DNA from: Brevundimonas sp. | GTDB taxonomy: Bacteria; Pseudomonadota; Alphaproteobacteria; Caulobacterales; Caulobacteraceae | Direction: 5' to 3' | DNA: 64,000 bases | Assembly (NCBI RefSeq): GCF_030682035.1 | Contig: NZ_JAUXQZ010000037.1 | Coordinates: 1 to 64,000, forward strand | In this document: piece by piece, positions 11,684 to 21,793 of the stretch | How the letters are laid out: every line of letters begins with the position of its first letter | Position numbering within the stretch: the first letter of the stretch is position 1 | The notes under the pieces: model-generated | What the model was told of the DNA's origin: nothing | Database searches by the model: none | What the model saw: only the letters and a program-made list of their open reading frames with translations | Translations under genes and position numbers: made by a program

Positions 11684-14251
11684 ATGCGCGGCGAGCTCAA
11701 GACCTACCAGACCAAACGCCGCTTCGGCGAGACGCCCGAGCCCAAAGGGGCCAAGACCCGGCGCAAGGCCGCGGAGCCCCTGCGCTATCTGATCCAGCGC
11801 CACGCGGCGACGCGGCTGCACTACGATTTCCGCATCGAATTCGACGGCGTGCTCAAGTCCTGGGCGGTGACCAAGGCGCCCTCGCGTGACCCCTCGGTCA
11901 AACGGCTGGCGGTCGAGGTCGAGGATCATCCCATGGACTACGGGTCGTTCGAGGGGACCATCCCCGCCGGCAACTACGGCGCCGGCACGGTGCAGCTGTG
12001 GGACACGGGCTCCTGGACGCCGCAGCATCCCGACACCCTGGAGGCCGATTTCGCCAAGGGCTCGCTCAAGATGACGCTGGACGGGGAGCGGTTGAAGGGG
12101 GGGTGGGCGTTGGTCCGGCTCAAGTCCGATCGCGGCAGGCCCCGGAAAAGCGGAAAGCAGCGCAACAACTGGCTGCTGATCAAGGAAAAGGACGACCACG
12201 CCGTGCCGGGCGAAGGCGACGCCCTGGCCGAGATCGACGCCTCGGTGACGACCGGCCGGACGCTGGCGGAAATCGCCGGCGGCAAGACGCAGTGGACTTC
12301 GTCCAAGCCGACCGGCCGCAAGGCCCCGGCAAAACCGGAACCGTCGAAGGCCGCCGCCAGCAAGGCGACCAAACCGCCGGCCTTCGTTCCCATCCAGCTG
12401 TGCAAGGTCGCCGACCATCCGCCCGGCGCCGGATGGGCGCATGAGATCAAATTCGACGGCTACCGCATCCAGATCGGCGTCGGCGGGGGCCGCGCCGTGC
12501 TGCGCACCCGCAAGGGGCTGGACTGGAGCGACCGGTTTTCCGCCCTGACCGCAGACGCCGCGGGCTGGCCGGACGCGGTGATCGACGGCGAACTGTGCGC
12601 GCTCGACGCCGACCACATGCCCGACTTCTCGGCCCTTCAGTCGGCCATTTCTGACGGCCGCACGGACGACCTGGTCTATTTCGCCTTCGACCTGCTGTTC
12701 GAGGGCGACGAGGACCTGCGCAAGCTTCCGCTCTCGCACCGCAAGGCGCGGCTGCAGGCCTATGTCGACCGGATCGGCAAGGCGGGCGCGAAACGCCTTC
12801 GCTACGTCGACCATTTCGGCTCGTCCGGACAGGCTGTGCTGGAAAGCGCCTGCCGCATGGACCTGGAGGGCGTCATCTCCAAGAAGCTGGACGCCCCCTA
12901 TCGCGCCGGCCGCTCGTCCAGCTGGGTCAAGTCCAAATGCCGGGGCAGGGACGAGGTCGTCATCGGCGGCTGGTCGTCGGAAGGCGGAACGCGCTTCCGG
13001 TCGTTGCTGGTCGGCGTCCGCGACAAGGGCGGCCTCCGTTATCTGGGCCGGGTCGGCACGGGCTATGGCGAGGCGGTGACGAAAACCCTGACGCCGGCGC
13101 TCAAGGCCGCAGCCTCCGACAAGACCCCGTTCTCCGGCGCGGGCGCGCCAAAGGGCGCCCGGGACATCCACTGGGTCAAACCGGTCCTCGTCGCCGAGGT
13201 CGAGCACGGCGGCTACACCGAGGCCGGGTCGCTGCGTCAGGCGGCCTTCAAGGGCCTGCGCGAGGACAAAACCGCCGCCGAGGTCACCGAGGCCCCGCAG
13301 GCGCCCACGGAGATGAAAGCCACGACCACGGCCAAGGCCGCCTCGAAGTCGGGCAAGGTCGTGGTCGCGGGCGTGACCCTCTCCAGCCCCGACAAGATCC
13401 TCTGGCCCGCCCGCGACGGTCGCCCGGCGATCACGAAGGCGGACCTCGCCCGCTACTATGAGGCGGCGTCGGAGCGCATCCTCGCCCATGTCGCCGACCG
13501 ACCGACGTCGATCATACGGGCGCCCGACGGGATCACCGGCGAAACCTTCTTCCAGCGCCATGCCATGGCCGGCTCCAATCCGCGGCTGAAGCTGATCGAC
13601 GTCAAGGCCCGCACTCCCTACGTCACCGCCGTCGACGTCGGCGGCCTCGTCGCCATCGGCCAGTCGGGCGGGCTGGAGCTGCACCCGTGGGGCTGCAAGC
13701 CCGGCGACCCGGAAACCCCCGAACAGATTACCTTCGACCTCGACCCGGACGAGGGACTGGATTTCGCCGATGTCATCGCCGCGGCCAAGGTGGTGAAGGC
13801 GAAGCTGGAGAGTCTGGGCCTGACGTCCTTCGTCAAGACGACGGGCGGCAAGGGCCTGCACGTCGTGGTTCCGATCAAGACCGACGCTCGCAGCCGGGTG
13901 GAATGGGAGCAGGCCAAGGCCTTCGCCAAGGCCGTGTCGGAACTGATCCGCATCGACGCCCCCGACCGCTTCACCACGACTCTCGCCAAGAAGGCGCGGG
14001 GCGGGAAGATCTTTATCGACTATCTGCGCAACGGCCGGATGGCGACGGCCGTAGCCCCGTGGTCGCCTCGCGCCCGGCCCGGCGCCGGCATCGCCTTCCC
14101 GCTGGCCTGGAGCCAGGTGAAAGCCGGCCTCGACCCGTCGGCCTTCAACCTGTGGAACTATCCGGCGATGCTGAAGAAGCCCGATCCGTGGAAGGATTTC
14201 CGGAAGGCCGAGGCCGGCTTGAAGTCCATCCTCAAGAAGCTTGGCATCTAA
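11684..14251 (+). CDS. ligD: DNA ligase D, non-homologous end joining
   Basis: 855 residues with the order phosphoesterase, ligase, polymerase. The 3'-phosphoesterase part (about 35-155) has RHAATRLHYDFRIEFDG and HPMDYGSFEGTIP. The ATP-dependent ligase nucleophile is Lys256 in HEIKFDGY, followed by motifs VIDGELCALD and EGVISKKLDAPY. The primase/polymerase domain begins near 570; its metal-binding pair is Asp685 and Asp687 in FDLDPDEGL, and GGKGLHVVVPI also belongs to it. The enzyme processes and seals double-strand break ends brought together by Ku. The ku gene lies convergently downstream. The 278-residue Ku and this ligase form a complete minimal end-joining pair. Confidence 0.95.
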   Translation: MRGELKTYQTKRRFGETPEPKGAKTRRKAAEPLRYLIQRHAATRLHYDFRIEFDGVLKSWAVTKAPSRDPSVKRLAVEVEDHPMDYGSFEGTIPAGNYGAGTVQLWDTGSWTPQHPDTLEADFAKGSLKMTLDGERLKGGWALVRLKSDRGRPRKSGKQRNNWLLIKEKDDHAVPGEGDALAEIDASVTTGRTLAEIAGGKTQWTSSKPTGRKAPAKPEPSKAAASKATKPPAFVPIQLCKVADHPPGAGWAHEIKFDGYRIQIGVGGGRAVLRTRKGLDWSDRFSALTADAAGWPDAVIDGELCALDADHMPDFSALQSAISDGRTDDLVYFAFDLLFEGDEDLRKLPLSHRKARLQAYVDRIGKAGAKRLRYVDHFGSSGQAVLESACRMDLEGVISKKLDAPYRAGRSSSWVKSKCRGRDEVVIGGWSSEGGTRFRSLLVGVRDKGGLRYLGRVGTGYGEAVTKTLTPALKAAASDKTPFSGAGAPKGARDIHWVKPVLVAEVEHGGYTEAGSLRQAAFKGLREDKTAAEVTEAPQAPTEMKATTTAKAASKSGKVVVAGVTLSSPDKILWPARDGRPAITKADLARYYEAASERILAHVADRPTSIIRAPDGITGETFFQRHAMAGSNPRLKLIDVKARTPYVTAVDVGGLVAIGQSGGLELHPWGCKPGDPETPEQITFDLDPDEGLDFADVIAAAKVVKAKLESLGLTSFVKTTGGKGLHVVVPIKTDARSRVEWEQAKAFAKAVSELIRIDAPDRFTTTLAKKARGGKIFIDYLRNGRMATAVAPWSPRARPGAGIAFPLAWSQVKAGLDPSAFNLWNYPAMLKKPDPWKDFRKAEAGLKSILKKLGI

Positions 14252-14254
14252 CGT

Positions 14255-14408
14255 CCTTCTCCCCTTGCGGGAGAAGGTGGCAGCCGAAGGCTGACGGATG
14301 AGGGGTCGCACCGCTCTATCCGATCAGGAGGCCCCACTGGCGACCGCCGCGTCGACCCCTCATCCGACCTCGCTGCGCTCGGCCACCTTCTCCCGCAAGG
14401 GGAGAAGG
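14255..14408. repeat. 154-bp inverted repeat between ligD and ku
   Basis: The two outer 27-bp arms are exact reverse complements, beginning CCTTCTCCCCTTGCGGGAGA. Each arm is itself a hairpin (CCTTCTCCC, CTTGC, GGGAGAAGG), and the inner part shares GGATGAGGGGTCG on both sides. It fills nearly all of the gap between the convergent stops, so it can fold in transcripts from either gene and probably ends or stabilises both. It belongs with other intergenic elements of this window (22961, 24244, 40789, 43551, 50451). Confidence 0.85.
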
Positions 14409-14409
14409 A

Positions 14410-15246
14410 TCAGGCGGCGGACTTCTTCTTCGCCGGAGCCTTCTTCGCCGCCGGCTTCTTCTCCGACCCCGCCGATCCCTTCAGGCTGCTTCTCAGCGCG
14501 GCCATCAGATCGATGACATTGGTGTCGTCCGGCTCTGCCACGCCGACCGTTCCCGTGCCGCCCTTCGCCTTGGTCTTGATCATTTCGCGCAGGGCGTCGT
14601 CATAGCGGTCCTTGAAGTCAGCGGGATCGAAGTCCGCCTCCTTCTGGCCGATGATCCGGGCGGCGATCTCGACCATGTCGGCGTCCGCCTTCACGCTCTG
14701 GATGTCGTCGAAATAGTCCCCGGCGTCCCGCACCTCGTCGCGGGCTCGCAGCGTCCAGGCCACCAGCCCCTTGCCCCGCACCTCCAGCGCCAGCTGCCGC
14801 TCCTTGCCGCGCAGGACCAGACAGCCCAGCGCCACCTTGCCCTGCTTCTTCATGGCGTCGCGGATGACGGCGAAGGCCTCGACCCCCGCGCCCTTCTCGG
14901 GCACGACAAAAAATGGATCGGCCCAGTACAGCCGGTCGATCTCGCTCTCATCGACAAACTTGTCGATCGAGATCGTCTTGGTGCTCTCAAGCTTCACCTT
15001 GTCGAAATCGGCCTCGTCGAACAGCACATATTCGTCCTTCGACACCTCATAGCCGCGCACCAGATCGGCGCGCTCGACCGGCCCGGTGTCGGGATCCGTC
15101 GGCACCATCCGGATGCGGTTGTTGGTCTCGGGATTGATCAGGTGGAAGCGCACATCATTGGTGCTCGTCGTCGCGGTGTAGAGCGCCACCGGACAGGTGA
15201 CCAGCGACAGCTTCAGATGTCCTTGCCAGGTCGGGCGAGCAGCCAT
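14410..15246 (-). CDS. ku: Ku protein, double-strand break end binding
   Basis: 278 residues. The ATG at 15246 gives MAARPTWQGHLKLSLVTCPV, the usual bacterial Ku start; the longer frame has no support. The Ku core includes VRFHLINPETNNRIR, LVRGYEVSKDEYVLFDEADFD, SIDKFVDESEIDRLYW and YFDDI. The C-terminal tail is lysine- and alanine-rich (EKKPAAKKAPAKKKSAA), a common DNA-binding extension. Homodimers encircle DNA ends and recruit LigD, whose gene converges on this one. Confidence 0.95.
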   Translation of the reverse strand: MAARPTWQGHLKLSLVTCPVALYTATTSTNDVRFHLINPETNNRIRMVPTDPDTGPVERADLVRGYEVSKDEYVLFDEADFDKVKLESTKTISIDKFVDESEIDRLYWADPFFVVPEKGAGVEAFAVIRDAMKKQGKVALGCLVLRGKERQLALEVRGKGLVAWTLRARDEVRDAGDYFDDIQSVKADADMVEIAARIIGQKEADFDPADFKDRYDDALREMIKTKAKGGTGTVGVAEPDDTNVIDLMAALRSSLKGSAGSEKKPAAKKAPAKKKSAA

Positions 15247-15381
15247 GTGGGGTCTCCTTGTCGGGGAGAATGCCCGAGCGGCGGATATGTTCGGCCCCAG
15301 CTTGAATCGAGTACTACCTGCTGCCGGCTCCCGCATAGCTTGACCCTCGCTCCGGCTCGCGACGCCTGCTAATCCCGACCC

Positions 15382-16101
15382 ATGCGCCGCTTCCTCGACT
15401 TCGTCCTCAACATGGAAGGCCGCCGCTGGCGGGCCGCCCTGGCGACGGCGCTGTTGCTCGGCGCGACCCTCGGGCTGCTGGCCGTCGGCAAGAGCCAGCT
15501 GGGTCTGGCGGCCGAGGAGAACCTCGAGGCCTGGCTGCAGGGCTATCGCGGCAGCCCCTGGGCGTTCGCCGCCACCATCGGCCTGTTTATCGCCGCCGCC
15601 TTCATCGGCGTGCCGCAGTTCATCCTGATCGCGGCCTGCGTCGTCGCCTTCGGGCCGTCGCTGGGGTTCGCCTACAGCTGGGCCGCGACCGTGGCCTCGG
15701 CGGGCGTCACCTACTGGCTGGGGCGGGGACCGACGGCGCGGCTGGTCGACCGGTTCGGCGGCCGCACCATGGGCCGGCTAAAGGGCTTCGTCGGCAAGAA
15801 CGCCTTCTACGCCAGCTTCATGATCCGCAACGTGCCCTCGGCGCCCTTCATCGTCGTCAACATGGCCTTCGGGGCCGCGCGGGCGTCGTTCTGGCGTTTC
15901 CTCGCCGGCTGCGCCCTCGGCGTCCTGCCCAAGACCGCCCTGGTGGCCTTCTTCGGCGGGGCGGTGGTCTCGGCGGTCAGCGGCGACGGCGTCTGGACCT
16001 CGCTGATCCTCGCCGGGGTGGCTGTGGTCTGGCTGGGCCTGATGCTGGGCGTCCGAGAGCTGGTCAAACGGCGCGAAGCCGCGTCCGGCGGCGACGAATA
16101 A
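15382..16101 (+). CDS. TVP38/TMEM64-family membrane protein
   Basis: 239 residues with about five or six hydrophobic spans (20-37, 61-80, 80-100, 150-170, 176-195, 205-222). The SNARE-associated/VTT core is seen as FIGVPQFILIAACVVAFGPSLGF, the re-entrant SWAATVASAGVTYWLGRG and the conserved FMIRNVPSAPFIVVNMAFGA. VTT proteins of the DedA superfamily are linked to lipid scrambling or transport in membranes; a specific role is not evident. It is monocistronic in appearance, with a CtrA-type box immediately downstream in front of the next gene. Confidence 0.85.
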   Translation: MRRFLDFVLNMEGRRWRAALATALLLGATLGLLAVGKSQLGLAAEENLEAWLQGYRGSPWAFAATIGLFIAAAFIGVPQFILIAACVVAFGPSLGFAYSWAATVASAGVTYWLGRGPTARLVDRFGGRTMGRLKGFVGKNAFYASFMIRNVPSAPFIVVNMAFGAARASFWRFLAGCALGVLPKTALVAFFGGAVVSAVSGDGVWTSLILAGVAVVWLGLMLGVRELVKRREAASGGDE

Positions 16102-16121
16102 CAGGCGGCCAGAGTCTTCCC

Positions 16122-16137
16122 TTAAGTCAACTTTAAC
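16122..16137 (+). promoter_or_regulatory. CtrA-type box TTAA-N7-TTAAC
   Basis: TTAA, GTCAACT, TTAAC. This is the full consensus for the cell-cycle response regulator CtrA of Caulobacterales. It lies 44-59 bases upstream of the hemerythrin start at 16181, a position suited to control of that promoter. It is the only complete copy I found in the window. Function is inferred from the motif alone. Confidence 0.5.
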
Positions 16138-16180
16138 GCCGCGGGCCGGACGGTGCGCTCAGTCGTTGAGGGGTCGCGTA

Positions 16181-16624
16181 TTGGACATCCGGGCACTGAA
16201 GCGTGAACACCGGTCGATCATCGACAAGGCTGCGGTTCTCGGGGGCCTTTGCCGGCTCATCAGAACGCGTGAGGACGCCCTTGAGGCGCGCGCCCTGATT
16301 ACGGAAATCGATCTTGAGCTGGTCGCACACCTGACCACTGAGGATGCGGAACTCTATCCCCTGCTGATGAACGCGCGGGACAAGGGCCTTCGCATCCTGG
16401 GGGCCGAGGCTTTCGATTGCATCGGGGGAATGCTCGGCATCTGGGTGCAGTACCGCAATCACTGGACCGTGAGGGCCATGCTCGCCGACCCCGGGCGCTT
16501 CTCCGTGGCGACGCGCAGGCTGATGCGTGCGCTGTCCGTCCGGGTCGAGATGGAGGAAGACAGCCTGTACCCCGCCGCCGAGGCCGCCGCCCGCCGCGGG
16601 GGGCAAGTCGAAACGGCGGCGTGA
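16181..16624 (+). CDS. Hemerythrin-domain protein
   Basis: 147 residues from the TTG at 16181, chosen because GAGGGG lies 6-12 bases upstream; the TTG at 16166 would add five residues and lacks a site. A four-helix hemerythrin HHE fold is suggested by His10 (LKREH), His50 and Glu54 (LELVAHLTTEDAELYP), His94 (QYRNHW) and Glu126 (RVEMEEDSLYP). These match the usual carboxylate-bridged di-iron ligands. Bacterial relatives bind oxygen or sense NO or iron status. The CtrA-type box upstream suggests cell-cycle control. The helix order lacks any partner domain, so it may act alone. Confidence 0.8.
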   Translation: MDIRALKREHRSIIDKAAVLGGLCRLIRTREDALEARALITEIDLELVAHLTTEDAELYPLLMNARDKGLRILGAEAFDCIGGMLGIWVQYRNHWTVRAMLADPGRFSVATRRLMRALSVRVEMEEDSLYPAAEAAARRGGQVETAA

Positions 16625-16780
16625 GCGCCGGTCACGGCTTCGACAGCGACGCTTGCGAGGGCTTGTATTCGCCGTCACACACGGGCAAACGAACCGTAAG
16701 GTCGGTCAGGCGATAACGATCAGGAGGCAATGCGTGGGGATGCGCGGCGCCGGGGCGTCGCCGAAGCGGATCGAGACTGA

Positions 16781-17863
<1,083 letters not shown>

Positions 17864-18001
17864 GCCGCCAGTCGAAACTAAGCCTCAAATCCCTGTCATC
17901 ACAGGCTTTGAACCGGTTCCCTTGTGGCCCGGATTTTGCGATAGGCTGTGAGAATCCGCGGGGGGCGTCCCGCTGATTCCCTTTTCTGAGGAAGGCGCGC
18001 C

Positions 18002-19114
18002 GTGGCGTTTCGCGACGGACCGTTCGAAAACATCAAGGTGCCGCTGGTCTGGACCGCGGCCGTCACAGTCGTGCTCGCCGCCATCGGTTGCGTCCTGCTG
18101 CTGATCAGCGACGCCCGCGCCCAGACCTCGCCCTATCAGCCCGTTCGCTCCGGCGTGGAAGCGGCCGCCGGCCCGGTCGGCGGCGTTTTCGCGGCCCCGG
18201 TGCGCTGGTTCGGCCATGCCTCGGACTATGTGGGCGGTTATTTCTTCGCCGTATCGGAAAACCGCCGGCTCAGGCGCGAACTGGCTGAGTTGCAGCCGTG
18301 GCGCGACCAGGCCATCGCCCTCAAGAACGTCAACGCCCGCTATGAGGCCATGCTGGGCATCCGGCCCGAACCGCCGGTGGCCATGCAGACCGCCCGATCG
18401 ATCCTCGACGCGCGGGGTCCCTTCTCCAAGGCCCGGCTGATCGACGCGGGGTCGGCAAAGGGCGTCAAGGTCGGCAATCCGGTCATCAATGAGCACGGTC
18501 TGGTCGGCCGTATCGTCGGCACGTCTCCGGGCATCAGCCGCATGCTGCTGGTCACTGACGTGGCCAGCCAGATTCCGGTGCTGGTCGATCGCACCGACGC
18601 CCGCGCCATCCTCAAGGGCGACGGCAGCGACAATCCGCGGCTCGAGTTCATGCGCGGCGTGGGTTCGGTCCAGGTCGGCGACCGGATCCTGTCGTCCGGC
18701 GACGGCGGCGGCCTTCCGCGCGGCGTCCCCATCGGCATCGCCGCCAAGGGCATCGACGGCAGTTGGCGGGTCAAGCTGTTCAGCGACCGCGGCGCCATCG
18801 ACTTCGTCCGCGTCATGCTGTTCGAGGATTTCGGCCAGCTGGTCGGCGCCGAGGATTTGAACGCACCGCCGCTGACGGCGCTCGGCACCCTGTCCGAGGC
18901 GACCCCCGAACAAGCCGCCGTCATCACCGACTCCGCCGCCCGCCGTGATGCGGCCCGCGCGCAAGCCGAGCGGAGGCGGTCCGACACCGCCGCCGCCACG
19001 GCCGCCGCAGCCGCCCGCCCACGGCCCGCGGTCCCCGCGCCCGCCACCCCTGCGCCCGCCGGCGCAGCGCCGTCGTCGCGGCCCGCCGTCCCGCCCGCCG
19101 GAGGGACCGAATGA
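18002..19114 (+). CDS. mreC: Rod-shape-determining protein MreC
   Basis: 370 residues beginning with GTG at 18002 behind GAGGAAGG. A cytoplasmic N-terminus is followed by one membrane span (about 19-40), a coiled coil around residues 80-110 (ENRRLRRELAELQPWRDQA) and the two periplasmic beta barrels (ARSILDARGPFSKARLIDAGS, GNPVINEHGLVGRIVGTS, GVGSVQVGDRILSSGDGG). The last 60 residues are an Ala/Pro-rich low-complexity tail. It bridges MreB and penicillin-binding protein 2. The stop overlaps mreD by four bases. Confidence 0.95.
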   Translation: MAFRDGPFENIKVPLVWTAAVTVVLAAIGCVLLLISDARAQTSPYQPVRSGVEAAAGPVGGVFAAPVRWFGHASDYVGGYFFAVSENRRLRRELAELQPWRDQAIALKNVNARYEAMLGIRPEPPVAMQTARSILDARGPFSKARLIDAGSAKGVKVGNPVINEHGLVGRIVGTSPGISRMLLVTDVASQIPVLVDRTDARAILKGDGSDNPRLEFMRGVGSVQVGDRILSSGDGGGLPRGVPIGIAAKGIDGSWRVKLFSDRGAIDFVRVMLFEDFGQLVGAEDLNAPPLTALGTLSEATPEQAAVITDSAARRDAARAQAERRRSDTAAATAAAAARPRPAVPAPATPAPAGAAPSSRPAVPPAGGTE

Positions 19115-19629
19115 GACGCCCGGTCGCGGTCCGCGTCATCGGACCGGTGCAGTGGATTGTCATTCCGGCCCTGGTAACGGTCGCCGTCACCATCCTTCTG
19201 GCCACGCCGGTCGAGATGTTCGGCTTGAATCTGCCCGAGCCGGTCATTCCCATGGTGCTGGCTTTTTCCTGGCCGTTGATCCGCCCCTCGGTGACGGCGC
19301 CGCTGGTGCTGACCCTGCTGGGATTGATCCTCGACGTCCTGACCTACGGTCCGCTCGGCCTGTGGGCCCTGGCCCTGCTGGCCATCTATGCGGTGGTCCT
19401 GGCCTCGCGCAGCTTCCTGATCGGTCAGGACACGGCCGTCCTGTTCGTCTGGTATGCCGCCTGCTGCACCTTGGCCTTCCTGATGGCGTACCTCGTCGTC
19501 ACCCTGATCGCCCACAACCCGCCCAGCATCCTCGCCCTGATCGGCCAGATCGTACCGACCCTGCTGCTGTTCCCGTTCGCCAACCAGATGATTGAGCGGT
19601 TCGAGGACGGCGACGTGAGGTTCCGATGA
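19111..19629 (+). CDS. mreD: Rod-shape-determining protein MreD
   Basis: 172-residue inner-membrane protein with five or six spans (16-35, 43-60, 64-85, 87-106, 110-135, 140-158). RPSVTAPLVLTLLGLILDVLTYGPLGLWAL is the region conserved in the family, in pieces. Overlap with mreC by four bases (ATGA) indicates coupled translation. MreD is part of the elongasome with MreC and RodA; its exact activity is not known. Confidence 0.9.
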   Translation: MRRPVAVRVIGPVQWIVIPALVTVAVTILLATPVEMFGLNLPEPVIPMVLAFSWPLIRPSVTAPLVLTLLGLILDVLTYGPLGLWALALLAIYAVVLASRSFLIGQDTAVLFVWYAACCTLAFLMAYLVVTLIAHNPPSILALIGQIVPTLLLFPFANQMIERFEDGDVRFR

Positions 19630-19637
19630 TCGTGCTC

Positions 19638-19706
19638 CGCCAAGGCTTCCTGCTTCGCCAAGGCTTCGCAGGATCGGACCTGTCCTCTGAAGCTCCCGCA
19701 GGGAGC
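19638..19706 (+). promoter_or_regulatory. Direct repeat and hairpin in the mreD-mrdA gap
   Basis: CGCCAAGGCTTC occurs twice (19638-19649 and 19656-19667). It is followed by a hairpin GCTCCC, GCA, GGGAGC (19692-19706). The 3' arm of the hairpin contains GGGAG, nine bases upstream of the mrdA ATG, so folding would hide a ribosome-binding site. The nearer AAGGAGG directly abuts the ATG and is too close to work well. Possible translational control point; inferred only. Confidence 0.4.
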
Positions 19707-19714
19707 GAAGGAGG

Positions 19715-21793
19715 ATGAGTTCGGAACCCTCCATCTTCTTTTCGGACGTCAATGAGCGTCAGGGCTCATTCCTGCGTCGCACCTTCGTGCTCGGCGGCCT
19801 GACCACTCTGGGCGGCCTGGCCCTGACCGCCCGTCTGGCCCAGCTTCAGATCATTCAGGCCGGTCAGTACGCCACCATGGCGTCGAACAACCAGTTCAAC
19901 TTCCGCCTCGTGCCGCCGCCCCGCGGCCGCATCCTCGACCGGGGTGGCGTGGTCATCGCGGGCAACCGTCCCAGCTTCCGGGTTCTTGTCGTTCGCGACG
20001 AGACCAAGGATCTCGATCAGACCCTCGACCTTCTGGGCCGGCTGCTGCCTGACACCATGGACCGGCGCCGGTCCATCATCCGCGAGGTCAACGCCGCTCC
20101 GCGCTTTTCGCCGGTCCCGGTCAAGAGCGACCTGACGTGGGAGGAGTTCGCCCGCGTCAACCTGTACGCCAATGAGCTTCCGGGCGTCATGGCCGACATG
20201 AACGAGGCCCGCTACTACCCGTTCGGCGGCGCCTTCGCCCACGTCATCGGCTATGTCGCCAAGCCCAACGACCGCGACATCAAGGCCATTGAGGACCGCG
20301 GAGAGCAGGTTCCGGAAATCCTCTACAATCCCGGTTTCCGCATCGGCCGTCAGGGCGTCGAGAAATCATTCGACACCGACCTGCGCGGCGAGGCCGGCGG
20401 TACTCGCGTCGAGGTCGACGCGCGGGGCAGGGTGGTGGCCGAGGATATCGGCGGATCGAGACCGGCGGAGCCCGGCAAGGACGTCGTCCTGACCCTCGAC
20501 GCGGACGTTCAGAACCGCGCCCTCGAGGTCTTCGGCGAGGAATCCGGCGGCTGCGTCGTGATGGACATCCGCAACGGCGACATCCTGTGCATGGTGTCTG
20601 CGCCGTCGTTCGACCCCAATCTGTTCGTCGGCGGCGTGCCTTCGCACATCTACAACGCCCTGCGCGACTATGAGCGCAAGCCGCTGCTCGATAAGGCGAT
20701 CAACGGCGTCTTCCACCCCGGATCGACGTTCAAGCTGACGACGTCGCTCGCCATACTCGAAGCTGGCGTGAATCCGGAAGAACGGGTCCTGTGCACCGGC
20801 GGCTACCGCTTCGGCTCCCGTACCTTCCGCTGTTGGAAGCCGGGCGGACATGGTCCCCAGAACATGCACGACGCCATCAAGAATTCGTGCGACGTCTATT
20901 ACTACGCTATGTGCAACCGGGCGGGCGTGGACAAGATCCAGGAAGTCGCGAAGAAGATTGGTTTCATGCAGACCTACGATATCGGGGTCGGCAACCAGAA
21001 GGCGGGAACGATCCCCAGCCGGGCCTGGAAGGCCAACTACAATCGGAACAACCCCAACCCGGAGTCACGTGTGTGGTTTCCGGGCGAAACCCTGTCGGTC
21101 GCGATCGGGCAGGGAGACGTCAACGTCACCGCATTGCAGCTGGCCGTCATGGTGTCCCGCTTCGCCAATGCGCGGAAGGCCATCGTTCCCCGGCTTATCC
21201 GGTCGGTGGGCGGGGTCGACCGGCCGTCGGGCGCCGACGTCCCCGACCTTCCGTTCTCACGCGAGCATCTCGAGATCGTCCGCCAGGGCATGGTCGCGGT
21301 GGCCAACGACGTCACCGGCGGCGCCTATCGGCAGAGCCAGCTCGGGCTCGGCGACATCCAGATGGCGGGCAAGACCGGCACGGCCCAGATTTCGAGCTAC
21401 GACCGGCGCGCGTCGCGCAAGAGCTCCAGCGTCGGCTGGGCGCTGAAGGACCATAACCTGTTCGTCGCCTTCGCCCCCGTCGATGAGCCGCGATACGGTA
21501 TTGCGGTGATCGTCGAGCACGGCGGTCTCGCGGGCTCCACCGCGGCCGCGCCCCGCGCCCGCGAAATCATGCGGACCGCCCTGCTCAAGGATCCCGAGCT
21601 GCTGGAGCGCATCCAGCGCCCGCCCCCGCCCGCGCCCCAGGCGTCCGAGGCCGAGGAAGAGACGTTCGGCGTGGCCCCGGAGGATCCGGACGGCGTCGTG
21701 GCGCCTCCGGTCGCCTCTGAGCCGCCGGCGCGTGGCCGCGTCCGCTCCGCGACCAGCGGACCGCGCCCCTATCTGTCGGAGCCGCCGCGATGA
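19715..21793 (+). CDS. mrdA: Penicillin-binding protein 2, elongation transpeptidase
   Basis: 692 residues. Single N-terminal membrane span at about 22-44, then the dimerisation module (RLVPPPRGRILDRGG, YYPFGGAFAHVIGYV) and the transpeptidase domain. The active-site Ser337 lies in HPGSTFK (S337-K340), SxN is in KNSCDVYYY and KTGT begins at Lys553. The C-terminus has a Pro-rich, acidic extension after the enzyme domain. It cross-links peptidoglycan during cell elongation together with RodA, whose gene overlaps by four bases. Confidence 0.96.
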   Translation: MSSEPSIFFSDVNERQGSFLRRTFVLGGLTTLGGLALTARLAQLQIIQAGQYATMASNNQFNFRLVPPPRGRILDRGGVVIAGNRPSFRVLVVRDETKDLDQTLDLLGRLLPDTMDRRRSIIREVNAAPRFSPVPVKSDLTWEEFARVNLYANELPGVMADMNEARYYPFGGAFAHVIGYVAKPNDRDIKAIEDRGEQVPEILYNPGFRIGRQGVEKSFDTDLRGEAGGTRVEVDARGRVVAEDIGGSRPAEPGKDVVLTLDADVQNRALEVFGEESGGCVVMDIRNGDILCMVSAPSFDPNLFVGGVPSHIYNALRDYERKPLLDKAINGVFHPGSTFKLTTSLAILEAGVNPEERVLCTGGYRFGSRTFRCWKPGGHGPQNMHDAIKNSCDVYYYAMCNRAGVDKIQEVAKKIGFMQTYDIGVGNQKAGTIPSRAWKANYNRNNPNPESRVWFPGETLSVAIGQGDVNVTALQLAVMVSRFANARKAIVPRLIRSVGGVDRPSGADVPDLPFSREHLEIVRQGMVAVANDVTGGAYRQSQLGLGDIQMAGKTGTAQISSYDRRASRKSSSVGWALKDHNLFVAFAPVDEPRYGIAVIVEHGGLAGSTAAAPRAREIMRTALLKDPELLERIQRPPPPAPQASEAEEETFGVAPEDPDGVVAPPVASEPPARGRVRSATSGPRPYLSEPPR

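Noticed and set aside
11666-14311. 881-codon open frame antisense to ligD
   Set aside because: High-GC shadow. The plus strand codes a complete LigD with all motifs, and the antisense product is low-complexity Arg/Gly/Leu.
17864-18001. Possible promoter TTGTGG...TAGGCT before mreC
   Set aside because: Spacer is 14 bases, too short, so no promoter is claimed.
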